Origin: Cyclaneusma minus
Lineage: Eukaryota; Ascomycota; Leotiomycetes; Marthamycetales; Marthamycetaceae
Length of the DNA stretch: 64,000 nt
NCBI GenBank assembly: GCA_037179335.1
Contig: JAKZHN010000002.1
Coordinates: 434,001-498,000 of the forward strand
Reading direction: 5' to 3'
The first letter of the stretch is position 1. The number at the start of each line of letters is the position of its first letter. The position numbers and the translations under genes are program-made. Positions 46,425 through 56,281 of the stretch are shown here, piece after piece. Under the pieces are notes generated by a model. That model made no database searches and had not been told where the DNA came from. It saw only the letters and a list, made by a program, of their open reading frames with translations.

Positions 46425-48180
46425 GACTGAGAGTACCGCGGTCGAGGTCCTGGGAGAGTCTTAGATAGTAGCAGGAGTCACTAGCATGATTGGAGGAGGT
46501 TCAAGAGAAGACGTTCGACAATTGGAACTGAGTGTCGATCTGAGGGAGATGTACAGAGTCGCTTGATGATTGACAGTGACAGAAAGTCAACGGCGGCGGG
46601 CCGTTTGGAGGCTTGGGGAGTCACAGGCAGTGCGTTGGCCTGGGTGAAAAAGCAAGCGGACAGCTTGCCTTGGCCAAGCCAGTAAGAACAGAGAAGACCA
46701 TCAAATGACCATTTTTTCGCACAGCGGAATCAAATAAGGTTGGTGCACAGGCGTCGACGATGGTAGAAAGTCAGGAAGCTACACATAAAACGACGACTTG
46801 CAGGGTTCTCCATGCTGGTTCTAGACCCAGGGCTGATCCCAAGGCCAAGGGCCTAGGCCCGGATCGACACAGACCACCAGCCGACGCCCGAGTCCTAACC
46901 AGAGAGAGATCAGAAACATCGCACGAGGCTAATTGCACTCTTGCAAATCTCATTGGTGAATTCAGTAACCTTTAGTATTTCGTTCAAACTCCTTGCGGCG
47001 AGCTGTATGTTAATACTGAAGGTAAGGGAGCATGCGGAGATTGCTTCGCCAAAGTAAGAGCAGGATAAGCTTTGTCCACTCGTTTCCCCGGCTCCACCTG
47101 TTCCGCATGTGGTTTCATTGACCCAGGCATCCAGCAGAGATTTTGGGAAGCCGCAATAGAGCTGGTGATTTAATATACGAGTGCCGAAGGGAAAGAGCTG
47201 GGGAGCTGGGGAGCCGGAACAATCGGATTGGTAAGCCCTGTAGAGTCATAGACGCCCAATAGCCGCCCGGACCCCGCATATTTGATCAAAAGATGAAGGC
47301 TGAGGCTGCTTCTGATAACCGCGATACTACTGCCTACCTAGTCATTTAATGTACCGGTGTGGCGGTGACCCAGCTATAGTTTGACATAAGACAACCTTGA
47401 AGTAAACCGAGGTTTATATTAGGGTACATGTACTCCGCAGAACCGGGAGTAACCCTCCACCAGGATTGGGTAACCGGCTCCGGTGGGTTCCAGCTGCACT
47501 ATTTAACCCTGATTTCACACATGCATTAGTTCTTATATAAGGAGACTAATGCAAGGGAAGTCTGGGGTTTATAGTTAGAATGGTTCTGGAATTTTATAGT
47601 CGGCCGTTATGGCATGTGATTGGTGCGGCTTTGACGTACACTAGCAGCTGGTCGCCCGTGGCCAGCTTGCCATGTGCTTCGGCAACGGCTTAGCCGTTAA
47701 GATATTGAGCCTCAGGAGTCAGCTGGGACAAAACCCGATTCCAAATCAAAGACCATCAGACCATTTACACTTACCGAGAGCTTTTGCAATGTAAGTTTAC
47801 CTCTTACACCGTCAAGATTGAGACAGGGTCAGATCCCCCATTGTACCCCGCCGTTAGCGTTGCCTGTGGGGTACCGGGGTTGCACGAGCTTGGGACGGGA
47901 TCAGTGTCAGGGGACTTGGACGTTCACGATCTGGCCCCTGGCTCAACATGAACCTCAACGTGAATCGGCGGATTAGTGATACACGCAAGGAGTTGATTGG
48001 ATCCGATTCAGATAAAACGTTTCAGCCCTACAGAAACTTTGGTACTACCGTACTAAGTCCGACAAAGAAAAGAAACAAAGTAGCAAAGCGAAAGAACCAC
48101 CAGTACGTGGGGCAAAACGGAGTTAAAAAATTAAATGGCAATCGTCTACTCGAAAAAAGAGTCGGGTGCTGATAAAATAA
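46425..48180. other. promoter of the kinase and gene-free spacer
   Basis: Contains the upstream region of the histidine kinase. Further on there is a TATA-like stretch at 47534-47541 (TATATAAG) with no gene after it. A 12-bp palindrome GGGCCTAGGCCC lies at about 46848-46859. A 74-codon frame at 47948-48172 precedes the 15-bp repeat and may belong to the same decayed coding sequence (see the repeat). Confidence 0.4.
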
Positions 48181-48458
48181 GTCGGGCGCCATTAAGTCGG
48201 GTGCCATTGAGTCGGGCGTTGTTAAACTAGGCGCTATTAAATCCGGGTGCTGTTAAATTGGGTGCCATTAAATTGGGCGCTGTTAAATTGTGTGCCGAAA
48301 GAATTAAGAAACTAAAAACAATACTAATAGATAGGTACCTATGGTTTAGCGACAAAAGCGCTTTGCGAACTTCTCAGCTGGTTAGCGACTTCCACCTAGG
48401 ACACCAAACGTCCTCAAAATTTGCCGACAACTTCAAAGAACACAGTCTTTCCAAGTGA
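48161..48458 (+). pseudogene. broken coding-like sequence with 15-bp (KxGAI) repeats
   Basis: From 48181 the unit RTYGGGYGCYRTTAA repeats with a 15-bp period: starts 48181, 48196, 48211, 48226, 48241, 48257, 48272. In one frame the first part reads KSGAIKSGAIESGVVKLGAI. One unit (48241-48256) is 16 bp, and this shifts the frame. After it a different frame continues as KLGAIKLGAVKLCAERIKKL and stays open to a stop at 48458. The same peptide motif on both sides of a one-base insertion suggests a former coding repeat. I do not recognise the family. Confidence 0.45.
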
Positions 48459-48865
48459 GGTTGCCTACAGCCTAACGCTAAGCGCTCCGTAAAAAAAATT
48501 CAAAGTAGTTTGCAATCACTGTTTGAGATTGGCTTGGTGAAAGAACAAACGAGAGCTCCCCCTTTTCTTCACGCTACTGTCGGACCTCACAAAGCCTCTC
48601 GCTTCTTTCTAAACTTGTCGTTCCACTGACAACTTGCCAGTCCAAATCTTTCTTCACATGCTAACTAAATCTCTCAAACCCCCTCCCTTCTGTCGAAACC
48701 TGTTTCGTTTCACACTTTCAGCAAGTCCGCCCTACTCTTCATTCACATGCCAAAATCCCACAACCCCTCACTTCCAGCTTGTTTCACTCTAACTACTTCA
48801 AATCCCCGCATTCACTTTTCTCACCACGCTCCTCCTTTCTCGCGTTCCATCTCTCACCTCCCACC
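48459..48865. other. pyrimidine-rich 3' flank of the beta-glucosidase
   Basis: C/T-rich plus strand downstream of the minus-strand gene. There are no domains in its short frames. Confidence 0.5.
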
Positions 48866-50276
48866 TCACCCCTTCTTCACCAACCCCTCAAAAAGCGGCC
48901 CCAACACCATCGCACTCTTCTTCGCACACCTCTCCTGCCCTCCCTCATAATCCACATACGTAACCCCAAACCGCGTCTCATACCCCTCCGCCCACTCAAA
49001 ATTGTCCATCAAACTCCACGCCATATATCCCCTCACATCAACCCCATCCTTCTCCACCGCATCCGCCAGCGCTCCCACATACCCTCTGAAATACTCTGCC
49101 CTGAACTCATCGTCCAAGATCTCTTCTTTACTCATATCATTCTCGCCCTTGATGCTCGTACCACTCTCTGTCACAATAATCTTGGGTTTACCGTAGCGAG
49201 AGGAAATCCATTTTAGCAGGTTGCGGAAGCCGAGGGGGTTGGGACGGAGCCAGGTGGATTGGGTTTCGGGGCCAATGCATTCGCCTTTTTTAGAGATGAA
49301 GAGTGTCTCCAAGTTCCCGAGAAAGTCATCAGGCTCTGCAGGAGTGGTTTTGTGCTTGATGTAATTGGCGGTGTAGTGGTTCATGCCGTAGAAATCGTTG
49401 CTGCCCTTCACGAGCGCGATGTCTTCGTCGCTCCAGGTAGGCAGGCGGTCGCCGAGTTGCTTGCGCATTGAATCCGGGTACTTGCCATGGTAGATTGGAT
49501 CCGCGAACCAGGAGATGGAGAATTCGAGTTTGCGCTCGGCGGCTTCGACGTCCTCTGCATCTTCGTCATCCCAGGGATACACGCCATCGCCTTTTGTTCA
49601 TCATCAGCAAATATTCATCCAAAATCTCTGAAGCAAGAACAAGGAGAAGCTTGGAGAGTCGACTACAACACATACCATTCAGCGTAATCCCAATCTCCCC
49701 CCCATCCCTCTCCTTAAACTCCTCGCGATAAATCTTCACCGCAGCCCCATGCGCAACCAACAAATTATGCCCCACAATCCAACACTCCCTCGAACTATCA
49801 CCCACCTCACTCTTCCCCCTATCACTCGTATGCCCCGGCGCAAAAAGCCCCGTATTATACCCCAAGATACTTGAACACCACGGCTCATTAAACGTAATCC
49901 AATGCCTACACCTCCCCCCCATCGCCTCAAAAACCACTCTCGCATACCTCTCAAAATCAGCCACAAACTCCTCTTTATTCAACAACCCGCCATATCGCTT
50001 GTCCAAAGCATCAGGCAAATCCCAATGAAAGAGCGTAATCATGGGCACAATACCAGCAGCAAGCAAATCATCCACGAAGTTCACGTAGAAAGCGAGACCG
50101 GCAGGGTTGACAGGGTCGTGACGGCCGCCCAGGGGGATGATGCGGGACCAGGAGAGGGAGAAGCGGTAGGCTTTTGCGCCGGTGGATTTTAGCAGCGCAA
50201 TGTCTTCGGCGGTGCGGTGGTAGGAGTCGCATGCTACGGCGCCGGAGCTGCCGTCGGCGATTTTTCCGGGGATGGA

Positions 50277-50309
<33 letters not shown>

Positions 50310-50442
50310 GTCTCTGTGAAGGATGTTAGGGGGGTGGATTGGAAAGGAGGGAGGAGACGCACTCTTCGGGGGCGCCTTCGATTTGGTAGGAGGCTGTGGC
50401 GAAGCCCCAGAGGAAGTCGGCGGGGAGGACGGCTTTGGACAT
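48866..50442 (-). CDS. GH1 beta-glucosidase (480 aa)
   Basis: Exons 50442-50363, 50313-49676 and 49590-48866 join in frame over introns of 49 and 85 bp. The length is that of fungal intracellular GH1 beta-glucosidases (about 475-490). N-terminal FLWGFATASYQIEGA is the GH1 signature. The acid/base is Glu170 in TFNEP, and the nucleophile is Glu381 in IIVTESGTS. HWDLP and NHYTANY form the sugar-binding site. No signal peptide is seen, so the enzyme should hydrolyse cellobiose or aryl-glucosides inside the cell. The nucleophile motif is normally (I/V)TENG. Here the Asn after Glu is Ser, which may alter activity or substrate. No sugar transporter or regulator gene is adjacent. Confidence 0.9.
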
Positions 50443-51526
50443 GCTGGCTGATTGTTGAGGATAGTATCAGGGGGATTTGGATGTCACTTGTTCACACAGC
50501 CTGGAGGAAGAAGTGTGATGAATTGGAGACAAGAGACTGAAGCAGAAGAACACGAAGCAATTGATTCCCAAAATCCGCGGCATCAAGCCTCCTAATATAG
50601 TCGAATCGAACGGCATCATGCAGGAAACTCGATAAGTTTCTCGGAAGAGAAAGCACCGCGAATAAATGATAACCCAAAAAGGAGCACGAATGAGATATGG
50701 GAAAACCTACATTGCCCCACTTCACGATGGCGGGGTACACGCATAGAGAGAGATCATCAGGGTAGCAGAGTAGCTGCATATTCTCCGATAGGCTGCTCGG
50801 CCCTCACTCCCGCTGGAGGAACCAAAAACATCTGTCTTGCGGGTGATCATCGGGTGAATGAGGATGATGTACGTGTATGGATTGTGGCGTTACTGATCCT
50901 TGCAGGTTCAATGTTGGTCGAAGTTATCAGGATTCGGGAGTCAAGAGCAAGCCGAGTGAATGGGACTTAACCTCAAGTCACCTCAAGTATGTGGGAGCAA
51001 CCCAAGCCGGTCACCCAGGTACCGTTCATCGAGAACTAGAGCAGCTTCTTGGGAGCCAATGAAATCACTGAGAGAGGGGTAAACCGGACGACTAGAAGAA
51101 ATACACGGAGTTACCGGGAATAGACAAAGTCGCGAGAAACATACCGAGCCATTGTGAACGAATCGATTTAGTAGCAGCAACATGATTTGCTATCATTGTC
51201 TGTGAAAATAGTGGGAGCGTGAGGAAGCATACCGTGGTATTCATGGATGCGCCATTTCATCCTCGGGCTCAAATGCCTTCAAAGTGTGATCCGCCCCCGC
51301 GATGTCATCCTAAGCGATGCCATGTCAGTGTCTCCAGCTCTCTCATCGCCATAAAATCGTCCCATATCAAATGCTTTTGTCATTTCAGCCTTCCGCCTGT
51401 CATCCCCAAAACCGATGCCCCAGACGCCTTAAGCCCCACTGTGTCATTATGCAGTTCATCATCAGTCATCCCCTCTCCCATACCATAACCCTTCTACCCT
51501 CTCACTGCGCCATCATTATCCCCTAT
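50443..51526. other. spacer: glucosidase promoter and GFA gene 3' flank
   Basis: No gene is recognised. The glucosidase promoter lies at the left end and the 3' end of the GFA gene at the right. Short frames are without domains. Confidence 0.5.
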
Positions 51527-52329
51527 TCACTCCACCATCTCATCATTCCCACCGCTATCTTGTCTCTTCCTCTTCACACCCCCATCCGCCGCATCACCCT
51601 CAGTACTCCACTCCATAATCTCCCACTCCACCCTCGTCTTCCCATCCCCACCCACCCTCCTCCCCGAACTCCTCTTCACATTCCCCAACCTACTGCCCTG
51701 AACCATCTCTTCAAACCAAGGTAATCTTTCCGGATCTCTCTCAGTCACCTCTTCACTTCCCCTCTCTTGTCCCTTCCTCTCCCCCATATCTCCTGTGCCA
51801 CCGATCATCGTCACATCACCCAGCGCCTCCTTCGGCAAAACACCCCACTCCTCCAGATCCCTCAAATCCTCCCCCCTCAAACTCCCCAATGTTAGTGAAA
51901 TATAATCCGCCTCACTCCTCGGCTCCTCACTCCACCAAGCCAACGGAGTACCACAGAAACCGCAGAAATGGCGTTTTGTAATGCCTTGCTCAAAAGGTGA
52001 TTCGTAGGTGCGGCGGATAGAGCTATGGGTTTCGTCGGGGAAGAAGGCGTGGGTTGTGGATTGGTACCAGGAGAGGGGTATGCGGAGGAAGGCGGAGAGG
52101 GGGGAGGCGTGTGCTCGTCCTGTGATATCTGCTGTTAGCATTGGATGTCATGGGAGGAGGGATCATGGGGAATGAGGGAAGAAGGGATGAGGGAGTGAAG
52201 CTTACGGTTGGGACTGCTGCTGTCGAAATACACCTGAGCTATCTCGCTGGTTGGCGAAGAGGGGAATTGCACGATGTAGGTGTTTCGGCCACAGGTGCAA
52301 CCACCAGAGAGATGTCTGTGAAGGCTCAT
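51527..52329 (-). CDS. GFA / CENP-V-like domain protein (238 aa)
   Basis: Two exons, 52329-52206 and 52119-51527, join in phase 1 over an 86-bp intron (GTAAGC...CACAG, branch GCTAAC). The N-terminus has GGCTCGRNTYIVQF with Cys11 and Cys13. The second zinc motif is HFCGFCGTPLAWW with Cys94 and Cys97. Between them SSPNRRAHASPLSAFLRIPLSWYQ fits the fold. The family includes glutathione-dependent formaldehyde-activating enzymes, but most fungal members have no proven activity. The central CxCxxC motif (usually CHCSxC) that supplies the other zinc ligands is absent, so a catalytic role is doubtful. The C-terminal 110 residues are charged and low-complexity, with no known domain. Confidence 0.7.
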
Positions 52330-53179
52330 ATTTCCTATTCGACAAGCCCAACGCGTTGATCGCGGAAGAATTGAATGTGGTGTGCCAGGTGAGGTGTGAG
52401 GGCTCGCGTTTAGTGTTGAATGTTCGCGTTGGCAGTTCAATGGCACAATTCGGGAAAAAGAGGAAGATGTGTAGAGAGGTCTAGCTGGATGTTGACTATG
52501 AAAGTTGTGAAAAGAGTGTGAATCCGAAGGGCGGAGTTTATTGTTCTTTGTGAATGTGAAGATGTGAATTGTCTGGATCAATGGTCTGATTTTGAGGGTG
52601 AAGCTCCTCAATGATGTCAGATTCCGAACTTCGTAGAAGGCTCAGCGGGGCCCCGACATGCAGCCCAAACGGATTAGCTTTTCTGGTGAATTCTACAATA
52701 CTCGAGAATCTGTACAAGCATGTTTCTCTTCTGATAGTAGACTGCAGAGCTTCAATATCAATTCTTCAAGTGGTGTTCTAGCCTATGGTACATGGCGGTA
52801 CGAGCCGACGTTTAAAGGCCCTCCGTTTAAAGGCCCTCTGCTGGCATCCCTGCTTCCTCTAGGACAATTTGGGTCTTCACCATTGTATTGAAGTCGGCTT
52901 TTTGGCGCGTCTGTAACTATCTGATACTTCGAGTAGCTCGAGTTGATTGGATATTAAGCTGAGCGAAGTTGTTTTATTTTCGCCTCGTGATACCTCTATT
53001 TTGCCTGAACCGAGCAGAGAGATCCAGGCTGACGCCCAAAACCAGGGGTTCAACGCCATTTGGAGCGCTCGTCCATCTCCTATCATTTCCCCCAGCAGAT
53101 CCAACGCCTGCGCAAATCCCTTTCCCAGTCCCCAACGCCACGCTAAAGAACAATTCAATTCTTCCCACCATCTCCCTCC
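52330..53179. other. spacer between the GFA and cyclin genes
   Basis: GFA promoter plus the 3' flank of the cyclin gene. A short direct repeat (AAAGGCCCTCCGTTTAAAGG) occurs near 52815-52840. No gene is recognised. Confidence 0.5.
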
Positions 53180-54368
53180 CTACCCACCAGGCTTCCTGAT
53201 GTCTCCCCCAAAAATACTCTCCCCCTCCTTCTGGCTCTTCTCCCTCTCCATCTTCCTCTTCTTTACCGTCTTCTCATCCACCCCCTCCTCAACCCTCTTC
53301 TTATTCACCGCCACCATATCCACCTTTTCCGGATTTCTGCACTTCTGCAGTTTCTTCGCCAGCTTCTTCAGCTCCTTGATTTCTGTCTCATCCGGCTGAC
53401 TCGTTGGCGGTACCGATCGCAACATATCTGCACAACCCTGCAGCGTTCCTATCAATTTCTCCCGCATTGCTGATTGCCCGGGTGGGATTTTCGTAGAGAT
53501 GTAGAATGTGGTCATGTCAGGGTCGGCGAGAAGAAGAGCGGATAGCATGATTTGTGATGGCGAGTAGTGGAAGTACACATCCGTAAGCAGCGCACTCGTT
53601 TTCAAATATTCCTTCGCTTTGCCATGCGCGTACGGAATGCGCTTCTGCAAATCCTGCATTTCCGGGGGTATGGAGATAGGGGCTGTGTTGGGCAGCATTT
53701 GGAATTGACCGGCGTTTGCGAGCGATTTGAGCTCCATGACGGCGCCATCGAGGGCGCGGTAGGGATGGCGCACGTCGAAGGTAAAGCGGAGGCCTTGCAG
53801 GAGGATAAATTCGTAGGCGAGCACGTCTTCGCGCGTCGTGTTGCTCATTTTGGATACGAAGTCGTCGAGGTCAATCCAGCAGTTGTCGGATTTGGTGGGG
53901 AGGAAGAGGGCCGTTTTGGTTATGTCGGAGGGGTGGTAGGTCATGATGCTGTTGGTTAAGTAGAAGCGTTTGATGTATTGTATGGCAGTTGCCTATTCCC
54001 ACAGTTAGTTTCTCAGGTTCTGAAAGCTTAGAGGAAAGGTATAATCTCACCTTCACATCCGTAGGAAACACGCCCAAATGATCAGCCAATTGAATAGCTT
54101 GCCGGCAGTAAAAGGTCAGCAATTTCTGCTCCTCCTCCACCGTCAAGCAATTCACATCTGCCGCTCCATCTGCGCCGGCATTCGGCGCACCACTGCCATT
54201 CTCTCCCCCCTCTGAAGCATTTCGAGCTTCACGGGCGCGCTGGATAGCTGCCTTGACACGCTCAGCGGCTAGTTGGTTCGTGGTTGCGCGGAGAGAGGCC
54301 AGCTGCTCGCGGGTGTATGACCACAGGCGGTACTGTGTCGACGTCCGGTATCGCTCATCTTCGTTCAT
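53180..54368 (-). CDS. cyclin H / Ccl1 (Mcs2)-like TFIIH cyclin (376 aa)
   Basis: Exons 54368-54051 and 53992-53180 join in phase 0 over a 58-bp intron (GTGAGA...GAATAG). The N-terminus MNEDERYRTSTQYRLWSYTR fits the conserved start of cyclin H/Ccl1/Mcs2 (S/T-x-x-YR-x-W-x-[FY]). The cyclin box spans about 75-170 (LTFYCRQAIQLADHLGVFPT, then IQYIKRFYLTNSIM, LFLPTKSDNCWIDLDDFV, ILLQGLRFTFDVRHPYRAL). A second cyclin fold (about 215-290) includes LLTDVYFHYSPSQIMLSAL. The lysine-rich tail is typical. It should pair with Cdk7/Kin28 in TFIIH, phosphorylating the RNA polymerase II CTD and activating CDKs in the nucleus. It is divergent from the gene at 54741 with a 372-bp shared promoter region. Confidence 0.85.
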
Positions 54369-54740
54369 TGTGGCGGGGATTGTAAGAGTTTGGGGATTGC
54401 GGTCGTGGATTCGATGGAGGTGGTGTTTGGTGAAGGGTGGGGTGTGCCTGCTAGATAAATAACGCACGGACCACTTCTAGAGCATCAACTTCAAGTCATT
54501 CTGAAGATATTGAATCGTTAGGCACCTGTTTTCCTCACACTGCGTGATAGTGAGAAAAAGAAGGGCCTGGTAGAGCCGCCAGCAAACGGATAAAAAGCAC
54601 TTTGCTGCCGGTTCGCTTGCTGGAGTGGAGAAGCTAGTTACTTTACTGTGCTGAGCTTTGCGCACACATATAGCTGCCCACCGAGTCCCTCTTCCCCTTT
54701 GCAGAACCCACAACCACATACCCTGTAACCAGGTCACCAG
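54369..54740. promoter_or_regulatory. shared divergent promoter region
   Basis: A 372-bp interval separates the divergent starts of the cyclin gene (minus) and the DUF7587-like gene (plus). It must hold both promoters. I see no distinctive binding site. Confidence 0.5.
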
Positions 54741-55643
54741 ATGGGGCTCATCAACTTTGACGAAGGCATCGGGACGTCCGGGGTGCCAAGAGTTCGCAAC
54801 AACCACGTCGCAAGAGCGAACTCACTTAAGCTCTATCGGGTCCAGCATCCGAATTCCTTCACCAAATATGAACCCGATATAGGCTTCATGCCGAACAACC
54901 CCGATCTGGATTACAAGAAGTTATTTCATCCAAGCACTGTGAGGAGGCATCTGAACTGGAGAGATCGATCAGAGACGCCAAGCCCGTTCATATCTTTGTT
55001 CGAAGATCCGGGTAATCCAATCCTTCGAGCTGTAGCAAATATGGAATCTGATATATCATACCCCAGAAAAAGCAGAGGATCGGGCAATTTTCCACCTTGA
55101 CAGAGGCGACGGTGACAACTCCAGTAAGACTATTGACCGACGTCCTGTATTCGCGCACACCTGCTGAGATCTCCTCCTAGGGAAGCCAGGCAAAAGGGTG
55201 TTCATTGCAGAGACCGACCTCTACGGGTTTGCACCAATTTCTTTACAAGTCAGTTTTGGTAGCAGGTCTATCAGTCTAATGGCCTTCCGACACCCGGAAA
55301 AAACAACCATGATTTTCCCTATGATCGACCTAGGACCCAAGTTAGGCCTCGAGTCTTGGGAAATTCAACGTTCAGAATGGCTCGCGGTACATGGTATTCC
55401 TGCGTGGTCGATCCCCCGGTTCTGGATATTCCGCAGCAAGGCACCACCAGGAACTACTGAATGGCAACATTGGCTAAAGAGAGGTGAGTGCAATGCGGAA
55501 CTGAGAATATTACGCCCGGTTTTTGACTCTCAACAGGAACAGGTGCTTGTCACGTTTCTGAATTCATATTCGTAGGTTTCAGGGGACATTGTTTGGAAGT
55601 GGAGTGGACGAATCGCACCATGCGCGATGCATGCAAGTATTGA
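54741..55643 (+). CDS. DUF7587-like protein of unknown function (245 aa, or 240 aa)
   Basis: Exons 54741-55011, 55067-55123, 55181-55483 and 55537-55643 join in frame over introns of 55, 57 and 53 bp (GTAATC..CCCAG, GTAAGA..CCTAG, GTGAGT..CAACAG). The start MGLINFDEGIG is followed by LKLYRVQHPNSFTKYEPDIG, HLNWRDRSETPSPFISLFED, and FIAETDLYG...EWLAVHGIPA. This resembles the fungal DUF7587 family, which has the same LYRV, pSPFISLF and GIP motifs. Its biochemical role is unknown. If the last intron is retained, the frame stops at 55575 (240 aa). I prefer the spliced form because both splice sites are strong and the frame stays open. No membrane segment is seen. Confidence 0.6.
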
Positions 55644-56281
55644 GACACGACACTTATCAAGGAAGCTCCGAAGCATAGTCACGAGCACACAATCAGCAGG
55701 TGGAATGTCTGTCTGTAATATCTATTGATATCTGATTTCGCATCAACCATTTGTAACCCAGCATCCATGAATGCCTCCCTAATGCCCCTCGCCTAGGAGC
55801 CGCGCAAGAGCAAGCTGCTGAAAATGAACGAATGAATAAGTGGGTGAGTAGTAGCTTTCTGCCCTAATTCCTTCGTCCTCCCGAATGTCGCATCCATGAA
55901 GTGAAGATGTCGATACTTCCGCTTGCGACCGAATCCAGGGGTAACCGAATCCAGGGGACAAGGCGACGGTGGGCAATGGTCTAAGATATTTCTAGGGAAA
56001 GGGTTTTTTTTTGATGACCGAAGCGCATGAAACTGGGAAATGGTGAAGAAATGAATGTCTTCCAGGTGTTTTGTGCGGAAAGGATGGCTTGATCTGGAGG
56101 TTCCGTGGAACCGAGGCAGTGGCCTCGCAGCCCGCGATTCAAGAGAGTCGGCGGTATGAGGTATGCGGAGACCACTCAGAGCAAGAATCCCTTTTTTCGG
56201 TGTTTTTGGGTTATTTTTGAGTTTTTTTCAAGTTTGTTTTTGTGTGTGAAGGCTGCTGGCTGGTCGATTCGCTCCCGAGAA
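55644..56281. other. convergent 3' flanks
   Basis: Spacer between the plus-strand DUF7587-like gene and the minus-strand BTB gene. A direct repeat of AACCGAATCCAGGGG-like sequence lies near 55928-55957. No gene is seen. Confidence 0.5.
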
